Shown here: positions 43,224-52,312 of the stretch, one piece after another | Layout: every line of letters begins with the position of its first letter | How positions within the stretch are numbered: position 1 is the stretch's first letter | NCBI RefSeq assembly: GCF_900111745.1 | Contig: NZ_FOIJ01000019.1 | Coordinates: 62,001-126,000 of the forward strand | Source of the DNA: Stigmatella erecta | GTDB lineage: Bacteria > Myxococcota > Myxococcia > Myxococcales > Myxococcaceae | Length of the DNA: 64,000 nucleotides | Direction: 5' to 3' | The notes under the pieces: model-generated | What the model saw: only the letters and a program-made list of their open reading frames with translations | Databases searched by the model: none | What the model was told of the DNA's origin: nothing | Translations under genes and position numbers: made by a program

Positions 43224-44033
43224 ATGGAACTGCACGCGCCCGGCCCTGGCGAAGTCCAGGAGGCCTCGGCCCGCGAGCGGCTCTTCCGCATGGGGGAGCC
43301 GTCCCGGGGCGAGCGCGAGCGGTGGGGCTGGGCGTTGGTTCTCGCGGTGCTCGTTCATGGGGCGGGGGTGGGGCTCTGGTTGATGATGCCCGCCGAGGCC
43401 CGGCAGGTGGCTCCGCCCGAGGCTCCGCCCGAGCTGGTGTTCATGCAGTTCGCGCCGCCGCCGGCCGCCAGCGCCCCGGCCCCGCAGCCGGTGCAGGCCG
43501 AGCGGGTGAAGCCGCGCACGAAGGTGCTCACCCCGCAGCCGGTGATCCCCCGGACCATTCCGCAGGAGCCTCCCAAGGAAGTGCCCGTCGAGGCGCCCGT
43601 GGAGCCCGAGCCCGCCGTGGCCGCGCCGGAGGTGGCCGCCGAGGCGGCGCCCGTGGCGGACAGCGCCGGCGTGACCGGGGGTGTGGCGGGGGGCGTGGTG
43701 AATGGCCAGGAGGGTGGGCTCGTGGGCGCCACCGGAGACGCGCTGCAGTTGAAGCAGGTGGCGCGCGCCCCAGGGGTGCTCCAGCAGGTGCCTCCCCGCT
43801 ATCCCCGGGCCGCCCGGAGCGAGGGCATCGAGGGGCTCGTCCTGGTGCGCGTCATCATTGGTACCGATGGGCGCATCGAGCCTGGCAGCATGCAGGTTCT
43901 CCGCTCCGTGGCCGCGCTCGACGAGGCGGCCCTGGCCGCCGTCAGTCAGTGGCGCTTCTCGCCCGCCCTGGGCCACCAGGGCAAGCCCGTGCGCGTCATC
44001 GTCGAGATCCCCATTCAGTTCTCCCTGAAGTGA
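43224..44033 (+). CDS. tonB: TonB energy-transducing protein
   Basis: The 269-residue protein has a short cytoplasmic N-terminus, a signal anchor (residues about 34-55, WGWALVLAVLVHGAGVGLWLMM), a Pro/Glu/Ala-rich periplasmic spacer (to about 165, with VPVEAPVEPEPAVAAPEVAAE) and a C-terminal TonB domain (VPPRYPRAARSEGIEGLVLVRVIIGTDGRIE, WRFSPALGHQGKPVRVIVEIPIQFSLK). It transmits proton-motive force to outer-membrane receptors for iron chelates or other ligands. An ATG at 43200 would fall inside the Fur box, so the ATG at 43224 is used; 43290 is another option. No exbB or exbD is adjacent. The next gene is 44 bases downstream and probably in the same iron-controlled transcript. Confidence 0.9.
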   Translation: MELHAPGPGEVQEASARERLFRMGEPSRGERERWGWALVLAVLVHGAGVGLWLMMPAEARQVAPPEAPPELVFMQFAPPPAASAPAPQPVQAERVKPRTKVLTPQPVIPRTIPQEPPKEVPVEAPVEPEPAVAAPEVAAEAAPVADSAGVTGGVAGGVVNGQEGGLVGATGDALQLKQVARAPGVLQQVPPRYPRAARSEGIEGLVLVRVIIGTDGRIEPGSMQVLRSVAALDEAALAAVSQWRFSPALGHQGKPVRVIVEIPIQFSLK

Positions 44034-44077
44034 AGCGCGCGGGCTGGGCTCACCGCCCCAGCCGCGCATGAGCCGCC

Positions 44078-45268
44078 ATGCGCCTCAGCGTCCGTTCCTT
44101 CCTGTTCTGGCCCCACCTCGTCGCGGGCCTTCTCGCCGGGCTCATCATCGGCGTCATGTGCTTCACGGGCGTCGCGCTCGCCTTCGAGCATCAGATCCTC
44201 GACTGGGCGGATCAGCAGGCGCGGCAGGTGGCCGTGCCCTCGCCGGGCGCGCCCCGCCTGCCCATGGATGCGCTGGTCTCCCGCGTGCGCGCCGCCCGCC
44301 CCGAGACGCCGCCCTCGGCGGTGACGGAGTACCCCGAGCCCACCCTGGCGGTGATGGTGAGCACCGGCCGGGGGATGGGCGTCTATGTGAATCCCTACAC
44401 GGGCGAGGTGCGCGACTGGGGCGCCCCGGGCTGGCGCGCGTTCCTTCAGACGATGGAGTCCTGGCACCGGTGGCTGGGCACGGAAGGCGACAGCCGCCCC
44501 ATCGGCAAGGCCCTCACCGGCGCGAGCAATGCCCTGTTCCTGTTCCTGGGCGTGACGGGCCTCTACCTGTGGATGCCGCGCAAGTGGACGCGGCGCCTCC
44601 TGCGGCCGTCGATCTGGTACCGGCGCGGGCTCAAGGGCAAGGCGCGCGACTGGAACTGGCACAACGTCACCGGCTTCTGGCTGCTGCCCGTGCTCATCGT
44701 CCTGACGGCCACGGGCATGGTCATCTCCTACAAGGGGATTTCGGATCTTGTCTTCACGTTGGCCGGGGAGACGCCGCCCGCCACCGGGGGGCCTCCGCCT
44801 GGACGCCCCGTTCAGGTGCCCGTGCCGCCGCCGGACAGCGCGCCCGTGGCCCTCGAGGCGGCCTTCGCCCAGGCCCGCAAGCAGCTTCCCGCCTGGGAGA
44901 GCATCAACCTGAGGCTGGGAGGCGGTGGGGGGAAGAAGGGCGCAGGGGAAGGGCTCTCCGCCCTGACCTTCGCCATCCGTGAGCCGGAGGGCTGGCCCCC
45001 CTTCGCGGCGACGCAGGTGTTCGTGGATCCCTACACCGCCCAGGTGCTGCGCCAGGATGCCTTCGCGGATCTCTCCACCGGCAACCGGGTGCGCCGGTGG
45101 CTGCGCTTCCTGCACACGGGCGAGGCGCTGGGCCTCCCCGGCCAGTTCATCGCCGCCCTCGCCTCGCTGGGTGGCCTGCTCCTCGTGTGGACCGGCTTCG
45201 CCCTGTCCTGGCGCCGCTTCTTCCCGGCCAAGCGCCCGGTGTCCGAGCAGGGCGGAACCACGCCCTAG
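44078..45268 (+). CDS. PepSY-domain iron-regulated membrane protein (ferric reductase-like)
   Basis: The 396-residue inner-membrane protein has four membrane segments: HLVAGLLAGLIIGVMCFTGVALAF (about 13-38), NALFLFLGVTGLYLWM, VTGFWLLPVLIVLTATGMVISY and FIAALASLGGLLLVWTGFALSW. It also has two PepSY-type extracytoplasmic loops (VYVNPYTGEVRDWG and VFVDPYTAQVLRQDAF). This is the layout of the PepSY-TM family (PiuB/FsrB-like), often found in iron-uptake operons where it reduces iron from siderophores. Its place after the Fur-boxed tonB supports that role; the electron donor is unknown. It ends about 75 bases before a convergent outer-membrane gene. Confidence 0.88.
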   Translation: MRLSVRSFLFWPHLVAGLLAGLIIGVMCFTGVALAFEHQILDWADQQARQVAVPSPGAPRLPMDALVSRVRAARPETPPSAVTEYPEPTLAVMVSTGRGMGVYVNPYTGEVRDWGAPGWRAFLQTMESWHRWLGTEGDSRPIGKALTGASNALFLFLGVTGLYLWMPRKWTRRLLRPSIWYRRGLKGKARDWNWHNVTGFWLLPVLIVLTATGMVISYKGISDLVFTLAGETPPATGGPPPGRPVQVPVPPPDSAPVALEAAFAQARKQLPAWESINLRLGGGGGKKGAGEGLSALTFAIREPEGWPPFAATQVFVDPYTAQVLRQDAFADLSTGNRVRRWLRFLHTGEALGLPGQFIAALASLGGLLLVWTGFALSWRRFFPAKRPVSEQGGTTP

Positions 45269-45343
45269 GTCTCTCTCTCCCTGAGTCAGCCGGTCCGGGG
45301 GCTCAAGGACGACAGCTGCGCCTCCTGCGGCTCGGGGGGCCGG

Positions 45344-46588
45344 CTAGCGCCAGAAGCCCAGCGAGAAGCCGACGTTGGTGTAGCGCCGGGCCAGGTCGAA
45401 CGAGGTGCTGAAGGACCAGTCTTGCCAGTAGCGGAAGAGGAACAGCTCGAAGCCCCCGGTGAGGTGCGGCCGGGGCGCCTGGCCCTCGAAGGGCGAGGGC
45501 TCCACGAAGAGCCCCAGCCGCGTGCGCACCCGCCCGGGCCACGAGTCGTGCTCGGCCCCCACGCGCGGCTGGAGCAGCATCGCGCTGCCCACGTTCTCCG
45601 GCTGCTCGTCGAAGGAGGCCACCGAGCGCAGCGCCACCGCGCGCTCCACGCTGGAGATGAAGTCCACCTGGCCCGAGACGAGCAACGTGCCCGTGGGCAT
45701 GTCCTGCAGTTCCTCGGGCGGCACGTTCAGCTCGCCGTTCTCCAGGAACTGCCGCCGCGCCGCCGGGGACAGCCGGTTGTAGCGCTCCGCCCCCTCGCCG
45801 AAGCGCCGGCTCACCCCCACGGAGAGCACCGCCGGCGACACCACCCCCGAGTAGATGGGGCGGCCCCCCAGCACCGGCAGCTGGCCGTCCGCCCGCTGCC
45901 AGGTGCCCACCACCTCCGGCCGCACCGCGATGCCGATCCGGTACGGGCGCCCGTGCGGCCGGAACAGCAGATCCAACGACAGCCCCGTGCCCCCGTAGCG
46001 CCACTCCTCTGCGCCCTGGGAGAGCGTGGCCTGCCCCGCGTAGAGCCCCATCGAGACGATGAAGTCGTCCTGGCCGAACGCCACCGCCCCCGCCAGCGCC
46101 GAGTGCGTGACGGACACCTGGATGTAGTCCTGCGAGCGGCACTCCGGCGTGGCGCAGTAGCTCACCGAGCGCGTGCGCAGGAACGTGCCCACGCCGAACT
46201 GCTTGTACTGGAGCAGGAGCCCCAGCAGGTACTGGCGGCTCCGGGGCGCCAGGTCCGCCAGCCCGTCGTTGTCCAGGTCCTGCCGCCGCCGGTTGGACAG
46301 CGGCACGTCCAGCAGCGAGAAGGTGACGCCCACGTCCCAGTCCCGCTCCAGCCCCGGCGCCCGGTGCGCCAGCGCCGCCAGGTTGCCGGCGAACCCCGCC
46401 GTCCCCTCGGCGATCCCCGCGAAGGCGCCCCCCATCGCCACCATGCGCGTGGAGCCCATCAGCACCCCGGGGTTCAGGTACAGCCGCTCCGGCCGGGGCT
46501 CGGGCTCCGGGGCGGGCACGTCCTGGGCCTCGGCGGCCAGGGCGGTGGCGAGCACGGCGAGGCATCCCAGCAAAGGCATCCGGCGCAT
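45344..46588 (-). CDS. Outer-membrane beta-barrel protein, unknown role
   Basis: The 414-residue protein has a signal peptide (MRRMPLLGCLAVLATALAAEAQD) and a mature part with many short amphipathic strands and an aromatic C-terminal end (LARRYTNVGFSLGFWR), as outer-membrane barrels have. An early conserved block (LYLNPGVLMGSTRMVAMGGAFAGIAEGTAGFAGNLAAL) resembles the plug or first strands of FadL/PorV-like transporters. It ends a minus-strand run that starts with glpK, 18 bases after the pterin dehydratase. Substrate unknown. The upstream CGGAGA before the ATG at 46588 is a plausible ribosome binding site. Confidence 0.8.
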   Translation of the reverse strand: MRRMPLLGCLAVLATALAAEAQDVPAPEPEPRPERLYLNPGVLMGSTRMVAMGGAFAGIAEGTAGFAGNLAALAHRAPGLERDWDVGVTFSLLDVPLSNRRRQDLDNDGLADLAPRSRQYLLGLLLQYKQFGVGTFLRTRSVSYCATPECRSQDYIQVSVTHSALAGAVAFGQDDFIVSMGLYAGQATLSQGAEEWRYGGTGLSLDLLFRPHGRPYRIGIAVRPEVVGTWQRADGQLPVLGGRPIYSGVVSPAVLSVGVSRRFGEGAERYNRLSPAARRQFLENGELNVPPEELQDMPTGTLLVSGQVDFISSVERAVALRSVASFDEQPENVGSAMLLQPRVGAEHDSWPGRVRTRLGLFVEPSPFEGQAPRPHLTGGFELFLFRYWQDWSFSTSFDLARRYTNVGFSLGFWR

Positions 46589-46606
46589 GGGGGCATCTCC
46601 GGGCCG

Positions 46607-46915
46607 CTACTGGCCCGAGGTCTCCTTGAAGAGGCGGTCCGCCTCGGCCGCCAGGTTCGTGTCCCGCGACGTGAGCCCTCCCGCGTCATGCGTGACGAGC
46701 GCCAGCGTCACCTTGCGCCAGCGGATGTCGATGTCCGGGTGGTGGTCCGCGCGCTCCGCGGCCTGGCCCACCCGCTCCACGAAGGCAATGCCCGTGAGGA
46801 ACGCCGGGAACGCGTAGGTGCGGCGGAGCATGCCCCCCTCATGCGTCCACCCGGGGTGGCCGGTGAGGAAGGACTGGAGGGCTTCGGCGGTCAACAGCGT
46901 GCGGTCGGGAGGCAT
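46607..46915 (-). CDS. phhB: Pterin-4a-carbinolamine dehydratase
   Basis: The 102-residue protein is a standard PCD: it recycles 4a-hydroxytetrahydrobiopterin formed by aromatic amino-acid hydroxylases. The active-site block RADHHPDIDIRWRKVTLALVTHDAGGLTSRD (about residues 55-88) carries the two conserved histidines of the HHP motif, Trp and the closing TH-x-x-G-G-L-T motif. The start at 46915 is preceded by CAGGAG. No phenylalanine hydroxylase is in the window. It sits in the middle of a minus-strand run with gaps of 35 and 18 bases, so co-transcription is likely although the neighbours are not in the same pathway. Confidence 0.92.
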   Translation of the reverse strand: MPPDRTLLTAEALQSFLTGHPGWTHEGGMLRRTYAFPAFLTGIAFVERVGQAAERADHHPDIDIRWRKVTLALVTHDAGGLTSRDTNLAAEADRLFKETSGQ

Positions 46916-46950
46916 GGCAGGGGCTCCTGGGAGAGGGGGAAGGGACAGCG

Positions 46951-48312
46951 TCACGGCAAGGCGGGAGGCAGGGTCAGCACCCGGAGGCTGGGGAGCCCCG
47001 TCCCGGTGCTGTCCCTGGGGGGCGTTCCCCACAGCAGCTTGCCCGAGGCCCGGGCGCCGGAGAGCCCCGAGTCGAGGTACTCCAGCACGATGCGCTGGCG
47101 CGCCGCATCGTAGACGGGCCGCAGGACATGGGGCGGCGCGAGCGAGGGGCGCGGCGCGCCCGACAGCAGCTGGGGGCTCGCCAGGACCGGGGAGACGCTG
47201 GGACTCCGTTGCTGCGCCGTGTCCTGGGCCAGGTTCCAGGGCAGGGACAGGGTGGCGCGCTGCACGAGCCCCGCCTCCGTCCACGCGTGCCAGCCCAACA
47301 GCATGGGGCCGAGCCCGCCGCTCCCGTTCCGCAGCCACAGCCCCCCGGGCTCGAAGCCCTCCACCGTGCCCTCGAACGGCGTGCAGGGCGTGGCCGTGCG
47401 CTCGAGGCGGCCGTTCACCAGGGTGTAGGGGCAGGCCTCGTTGGCATAAGAAGAGGCGCGCGGGAGGACCCGCGCGGCGATGGCCAGCGTGTTTCCCACG
47501 CGCAGCAGCAGCCCCGTGGGGCCCCCGGCCCGCGCGGGGGAGACGGCCAGGCCCGTGTTCCAGAGCGTGGGGGCTCCGCCGGTGAGCCCCGTCCCGTCGA
47601 AGGTGACGCGCTGGAGCGTCTCCGCGTGGAGCGTGATCAGCTCGTCCTCGGTGGCCAGCAGGGACTCCACCTTGCCCTGGGTGTGCGCCCAGGTGCCGGT
47701 GAGCGTGAGCGCCGTGCCCGTGTCCACGTAGCGTTGGATCCGCTCCGGCTCCATCAGCCACACCACGTCCCCGGCCACGGCGAAGCGCCCCTGGGGCGTG
47801 GTGAGCACGCGGGTACCATCCTCGCGCAGCACGAACGGCCCGCACGTCCAGGCCCCGCGCGTGGTGGCCTCCAGCGCGTCACACCCGAAGGGCAACGTCC
47901 GCGGCTGCGTCTCGGCCGAGCGGTCCCGGGCCGCATGGATGTCATAGAGCATCGAGCCCCCCAGGGGCTCGAACGCGCCGCGCAGGCGGTAGCTGCCGGC
48001 CTCCCCGGCGGTGAACGCGATGGCGCCCGACAGGGGCTGGGCCGGGTCGAACCGGGTCTCGGCTTCGATGGGCTGGCCGTCCGGGCCCTGCACGTCCACG
48101 AGCAAGGAGGAGGGCGTCTTGGGCGCTTCCTCACACCCCAGCAGGAGGGGGGACAGGGACAGGTTCGTGCGAGCCCCCACCAGCGTCAGGGCCGGGGTGA
48201 GGGGCTGCACCTGCGTGCCCTCGTTGAGGCACTGGCCGGAAGGGCACCCCGGCAGGCTCGCCAGCAGCAGGGGCAGGGTCAGGAGGCGTTTCCAGGGGAG
48301 GGCCATGGGCAT
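46951..48312 (-). CDS. Paralogous lipoprotein 2 (unknown, pair with the next)
   Basis: The 453-residue product (or 451 from the ATG at 48306) has a lipoprotein signal with lipobox SLPGC and Cys23. It is collinear with the adjacent upstream lipoprotein: shared segments include HAARDRS-x-ET, CPYTLVNGRLERTA, RYVDTGT-x-L-x-LTGTW, VTFDGTGLTGG/VAFDGTALTGG and a closing LEYLDSGL block. The fold looks like a beta-propeller or repeated beta-sandwich (RFAVAGDVVWLMEP, LLLRVGNTLAIAARVL). No known family was recognised. The pair is clearly a tandem duplication and lies 32 bases downstream of its partner. Confidence 0.75.
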   Translation of the reverse strand: MPMALPWKRLLTLPLLLASLPGCPSGQCLNEGTQVQPLTPALTLVGARTNLSLSPLLLGCEEAPKTPSSLLVDVQGPDGQPIEAETRFDPAQPLSGAIAFTAGEAGSYRLRGAFEPLGGSMLYDIHAARDRSAETQPRTLPFGCDALEATTRGAWTCGPFVLREDGTRVLTTPQGRFAVAGDVVWLMEPERIQRYVDTGTALTLTGTWAHTQGKVESLLATEDELITLHAETLQRVTFDGTGLTGGAPTLWNTGLAVSPARAGGPTGLLLRVGNTLAIAARVLPRASSYANEACPYTLVNGRLERTATPCTPFEGTVEGFEPGGLWLRNGSGGLGPMLLGWHAWTEAGLVQRATLSLPWNLAQDTAQQRSPSVSPVLASPQLLSGAPRPSLAPPHVLRPVYDAARQRIVLEYLDSGLSGARASGKLLWGTPPRDSTGTGLPSLRVLTLPPALP

Positions 48313-48344
48313 CCGGGCTCGGGCAGAGGAGGAAGGGGGCACTG

Positions 48345-49688
48345 TCACGGCAAGGCCTGTGGCCGCGAGAGGACGCGCAGGCCCGTGAGCGGACTTCCGG
48401 AGGTGAAAGCCGTGGTCCGGCCCCACAGCAGGGTGGACGAGGCCTGGGGCAGCCCCAGGCCCGAGTCCAGGTACTCCAGCAGCAGGCGCCTCTGCACGGC
48501 GTCATACGCCGGCATCAGGGCGTGGGGGGGGCGGAGCGTGCGGCCCAGGCTGGAGGGGAAGGTCTGGCTGGAGGTCAGCACCGGGACGGAGGTGTTCTTC
48601 CCCTCGGCCGTCAGGGAGAACGTCTGCAGCCCGTTCAGGCTCAGCGCGGCGCGCGGCATGAGCCCCCCGGGTGTCCACTCGTGGTAGCTCAGGGTGGGGG
48701 GGGTCGAGAACTCCTCCACCCACAGCCCGCCCGGCTCGTAGCCCGCCACGGTCCCGTTGAACCCCGTGCAGGCGGAGGCCGTGCGCTCGAGGCGGCCGTT
48801 CACCAGGGTGTAGGGGCAGGCCTGGTGGGAGAACGAGGAGCTGGAGCCGAAGGGCCGGCCGGCGGCGATGGCCAGCGTGTCCCCCGCGCGCATCAGCACG
48901 GCCTGGGGCCCCAGCCCGGAAGGCAGCTCCGTGCCCGTGGCCCAGCGCGTGGGGCCTCCGCCCGTGAGCGCCGTGCCGTCGAAGGCCACGTGCTGGACCG
49001 TCTGGCCATGGAGCGCCACGAGCGTCTCCGGCGTGGCCAGCACCGCCTCCACCTTGCCCTCGGCATGGGGCCAGGTTCCCGTGAGCACCAGCTCCGTGCC
49101 CGTGTCCACGTAGCGCTCGAACCGCTGGGGCTCCATCCGCCACACCACCTCGCCGGCCACGGCGAGGCGGCTGCCGGGGAAGCTGCGCACGAGGGTGCCC
49201 TCGCGCAGCACGCGCGCGTCGCAGACCCATGCGCCGGCCTGGGTGCGCTCCAGCGTGCCGCACTCGAAGGGCAGCAGGACGGGGGCCGTCTCCCCGGAGC
49301 GGTCCCGGGCCGCGTGGAGGTCCGCCTGGATGATGCCCCCCACCGGATCGAACGCGGCGAAGAGGTGGTAGCGGCCCGCCTGTTGCGGCAGGAAGTGGAG
49401 GACGCTCAAGGTGGGGGTGGCCGGATCAAACGCCTTCTGGACCGGGACGGGCAGGTTGTCCGGGCCGGAGAGCTCCACCGCCAGGGAGGAGGGGCGCGTC
49501 TGCTCCGGCGAGCACCCTGGCATCGCCGCCTGGACCATCACGCGCGCGGGCGCCCCCACCAGCACCAGCTCCATGACGAAGGGCTGCGGCGCCGGGCCCT
49601 CGGCGCAGCCGATGGGGTCCGGGCAGCCCGGCAGGCCCGCGAGCAGCGCCAGGGCCCCGAGCGGGGCCAGGAGGCGCCCGGGGCTCAT
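48345..49688 (-). CDS. Paralogous lipoprotein 1 (unknown, coupled to glpK)
   Basis: The 447-residue protein begins MSPGRLLAPLGALALLAGLPGC, a lipoprotein signal with Cys22, and runs in parallel with lipoprotein 2 over its length. Its ATG overlaps the glpK stop (ATGA at 49685-49688), so it is translated as the second cistron after glycerol kinase. It has a Cys-containing early domain (CSPEQTRPSSLAVELSGPDNLPVPVQKAFDP) and then propeller-like beta repeats (SRLAVAGEVVWRMEPQRFERYVDTG). The link to glycerol metabolism is only positional. No enzymatic motif is visible. Confidence 0.75.
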   Translation of the reverse strand: MSPGRLLAPLGALALLAGLPGCPDPIGCAEGPAPQPFVMELVLVGAPARVMVQAAMPGCSPEQTRPSSLAVELSGPDNLPVPVQKAFDPATPTLSVLHFLPQQAGRYHLFAAFDPVGGIIQADLHAARDRSGETAPVLLPFECGTLERTQAGAWVCDARVLREGTLVRSFPGSRLAVAGEVVWRMEPQRFERYVDTGTELVLTGTWPHAEGKVEAVLATPETLVALHGQTVQHVAFDGTALTGGGPTRWATGTELPSGLGPQAVLMRAGDTLAIAAGRPFGSSSSFSHQACPYTLVNGRLERTASACTGFNGTVAGYEPGGLWVEEFSTPPTLSYHEWTPGGLMPRAALSLNGLQTFSLTAEGKNTSVPVLTSSQTFPSSLGRTLRPPHALMPAYDAVQRRLLLEYLDSGLGLPQASSTLLWGRTTAFTSGSPLTGLRVLSRPQALP

Positions 49689-51169
49689 GCCCGCTCCACC
49701 GCGCGCTTCCACTTGTCCAGGTGCCGCTGGCGCACCTCGGGTTTCATCCGGGGCTTGAAGGTGCGCTCGGCCTTCCACGCGCGGCGGATGGCCTCCGGGC
49801 TGCTCCACACCCCGGCGCCCAGCCCGCCCAGGAAGGCCGCGCCCAGGCTCGTCGTCTCCAGGTTGCGCGGGCGCACCACCGGGGTGCCCAGCACGTCCGC
49901 CTGGTACTGCATGAGCAGGTTGTTGGCCGCCGCGCCCCCGTCCACCTTGAAGGCGGGGATGTCCCGGCCACTGTCGTGGCGCATCGCGTCCGCCAGGTCG
50001 TGAATCTGCAGCGCCATGCCCTCCAGCACCGCGCGCGCCAGGTGCGCCACCGTGGTGGAGCGGTCGATGCCCGCGAACAGCCCGCGCGCCTCCGGGCGCC
50101 AGTGCGGCGCGCCCAGCCCCGCCAGCGCCGGCACGAAGACGACGTCCCCGGAGTCCTTCACGCTCTCGGCCAGCGCCTCGATGTCCGGGGCGCGCTTGAT
50201 GACCTTGAGCCCATCGCGCAGCCACTGCACCGCGGCCCCCGCGATGAAGGAGCTGCCCTCCAGCGCATAGCTGGTGCGCTCGCCCAGGCGCCACGCCACC
50301 GTGGTGAGCAGCCCCGCGGTGGAGCGCACCGGCGTGCTCCCGGTGTTCATCAGCAGGAAGGCCCCCGTGCCGTAGGTGCACTTGGACTCGCCGGGCTCGA
50401 AGCAGGCCTGGCCGAAGAGCGCCGCCTGCTGGTCGCCCGCCATGCCCGAGATGGGGATGCCATCCGGCAGGCTCTTCATCCCCTTCGTGGTGCCGTACAC
50501 CTCCGCCGAGCCGCGAATCTGCGGCAGGCACGCGGCCGGCACGCCCAGGAGCGCCCGCAGCTCGTCATCCCAGGTGAGCGAGCGCAGGTCCATGAGCAGC
50601 GTGCGGCTGGCGTTGGACACGTCGGTGACGTGCACCGCGCCCCCGGTGAGCTGATAGACGAGCCACGTGTCGATGGTGCCGAAGCACACCTCGCCCTTCT
50701 CCGCGCGCGCCCGGGCCCCCTTCACGTGCTCGAACAGCCAGGTGAGCTTGGTGCCCGAGAAGTATGGATCCAACACCAGCCCCGTCACCTCGCGCACCCG
50801 GGGCTCCACGCCGCGCGCCTTGAGCCCCTGGCAGATGTCCGCGGTGCGCCGGTCCTGCCACACGATGGCCCGCGCCAGCGGCTTGCCCGTCCCGCGGTGC
50901 CACAGGCCTGTGGTTTCCCGCTGGTTGGTGATGCCCACCGCGGCGATGTCCTGCCCCTTGAGCCCCGCGTCCCGCAGCGCCCGGCTGATGCAGAATTCGC
51001 TGGAGGCCCAAATTTCCTCCAGGTCGTGCTCCACCCACGAGGGCTTGGGGAAGTGCTGGGTGAACTCGCGGTAGGAGCGGCCCACCACCTGGAGCCGCGC
51101 GTCGAGGATGGTGACGTGCGTGCCGGTGGTGCCCTGATCGATCGCCAGGACGTGCTTCGCCTTCGCCAT
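49685..51169 (-). CDS. glpK: Glycerol kinase
   Basis: The 494-residue FGGY-family kinase phosphorylates glycerol to sn-glycerol 3-phosphate in the cytosol. Family motifs: phosphate-1 AIDQGTTGTHVTILD, glycerol-binding TNQRETTGLWHR and WQDRRT, ISGMAGDQQAALFGQACFEPGESKCTYGTGAFLL, and adenosine motif FKVDGGAAANNLLMQYQADVLGTPVVRP. The length is standard. A strong GGAGGAGG precedes the ATG at 51169. No glpF or glpD gene is adjacent; the following cistrons are two exported lipoproteins. Confidence 0.97.
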   Translation of the reverse strand: MAKAKHVLAIDQGTTGTHVTILDARLQVVGRSYREFTQHFPKPSWVEHDLEEIWASSEFCISRALRDAGLKGQDIAAVGITNQRETTGLWHRGTGKPLARAIVWQDRRTADICQGLKARGVEPRVREVTGLVLDPYFSGTKLTWLFEHVKGARARAEKGEVCFGTIDTWLVYQLTGGAVHVTDVSNASRTLLMDLRSLTWDDELRALLGVPAACLPQIRGSAEVYGTTKGMKSLPDGIPISGMAGDQQAALFGQACFEPGESKCTYGTGAFLLMNTGSTPVRSTAGLLTTVAWRLGERTSYALEGSSFIAGAAVQWLRDGLKVIKRAPDIEALAESVKDSGDVVFVPALAGLGAPHWRPEARGLFAGIDRSTTVAHLARAVLEGMALQIHDLADAMRHDSGRDIPAFKVDGGAAANNLLMQYQADVLGTPVVRPRNLETTSLGAAFLGGLGAGVWSSPEAIRRAWKAERTFKPRMKPEVRQRHLDKWKRAVERA

Positions 51170-51249
51170 GAATGTCCTCCTCCGGGCCTTGCCGGATGGC
51201 CGGACACCTTAGCCGAGGCCGAGGAGTGGGCAGGATGGCTTCGAGGGTT

Positions 51250-51255
51250 TAACCT
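51250..51255 (+). promoter_or_regulatory. -10-like element TAACCT before the FHA gene
   Basis: TAACCT ends 9 bases before the ATG at 51265, with a run of G between that might also serve as a weak ribosome binding site. Confidence 0.3.
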
Positions 51256-51264
51256 GGGGGGGCC

Positions 51265-51795
51265 ATGCCGTCCGTGCACCAGCTCCGCCCCTTCGCTGAA
51301 GCCCCTCTGGAGGCCTTCCGGGCCGCGTCCGGGCCGGTGGCCCTCATTCAGCAGCCGCCGGACCCCGTCTTCCAGCGGGTGGCGCGCCAGCTCGGCGAGG
51401 GGCGCACCGTGGTCATGGCCCACCGCACCCGGCTGGTGGAGCGGCTCCTGGCCATGCTCCAGGGCTTCCACCACCTGGAAGTCCACCTGCTCCAGCCCCG
51501 CCGGGATGGGGAGGTCTTCACTGTAGGACGGTTGGATACCTGTGTGCTGGTGGTGCCGGACCCGTCCGTCTCCAAGCTCCACGCCATGCTGCGCTGGAAC
51601 GCGCAGGAGAACCGCTGCACGGTGGTGGACGCGGGCTCGATGAACGGCACCTTCGTCAACGCCGTGCCGCTGGGCGCCCAGCAGGAGCTGACGCTCAACG
51701 ACGGGGATGCGCTGGCCTTCGGGGACTCGCAGTTCCTCTACGTGCACATCGAGACGCTGCACGCGCACCTGCGGCTGCTGCAGGACCCCTCGTAG
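51265..51795 (+). CDS. FHA-domain protein
   Basis: The 176-residue protein has an N-terminal helical part (about 1-75) and a C-terminal forkhead-associated domain with the phosphothreonine-binding signature residues: FTVGRLDTCVLVVPDPSVSKLHAMLRW (Gly-Arg and Ser-x-x-His) and VDAGSMNGTFVNAVPL (Asn-Gly). FHA domains bind phosphothreonine on partners of Ser/Thr kinases, and such kinases are abundant in myxobacteria; one is encoded 8.5 kb upstream. The binding partner is unknown. It is a single gene, divergent from glpK. Confidence 0.9.
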   Translation: MPSVHQLRPFAEAPLEAFRAASGPVALIQQPPDPVFQRVARQLGEGRTVVMAHRTRLVERLLAMLQGFHHLEVHLLQPRRDGEVFTVGRLDTCVLVVPDPSVSKLHAMLRWNAQENRCTVVDAGSMNGTFVNAVPLGAQQELTLNDGDALAFGDSQFLYVHIETLHAHLRLLQDPS

Positions 51796-51853
51796 GACGG
51801 GCGCCCCCCGCGGCAGGGGCTTCCCCCGCGAGAGGCGTCTGCCCGCGCCCGCA

Positions 51854-52075
51854 TCAGTAGACGCGGCGCCGGTTCATCAGGCTGCGCGTGAGGTAGGCGG
51901 CGGCGCCGCCCATGGCCATGCGGCCCAGGGAGCCCCCGAAGAAGCCGGAGGAGGGGGCGCGCCGGTAGCCCCGGCCGTAGGAGGAGCTCCAACTGCTGGA
52001 GGAGCCGCGGCCATAGCCGTAGCTGCGGCGAGAGGCGAGACCGAGGGCGCTCAACAGGTTTCCGAGAATGGCCAT
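51854..52075 (-). CDS. Small Gly/Ser/Tyr/Arg-rich protein, 73 residues
   Basis: The start at 52075 is preceded by CGGAG, and the product begins MAILGNLLSALGLASRRS. A central low-complexity part (YGYGRGSSSSWSSSYGRGYRR) leads to GGSLGRMAMGGAAAYLTRSLMNRR. The N-terminal helix and the C-terminal glycine-alanine helix are mildly hydrophobic, so a membrane-associated or surface protein is possible. The longer frame reaching 52141 adds only unrelated residues. Function unknown. Confidence 0.6.
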   Translation of the reverse strand: MAILGNLLSALGLASRRSYGYGRGSSSSWSSSYGRGYRRAPSSGFFGGSLGRMAMGGAAAYLTRSLMNRRRVY

Positions 52076-52312
52076 GACGTGACTCCGGTGAAGGGTGGCT
52101 CCCTGTCCCAGGCCCAGCGCCGGAGCGGGAGTGCTCCACAAGGTGGCCTCTCACCGGGGGCGGGACAGCCCTGGGGGGCTCCTTCGCGCCCGGCCCTTTC
52201 TGGGACTGACAGGGCGGACGGGGCCTGCCTGCCTGCCCGCCGGGGGCCCAGCGGCCATGCCTACTTTTGAACCCATGGGCGGCGTGCCGCGTGCCCGGGA
52301 GGTTCCAAGGCC

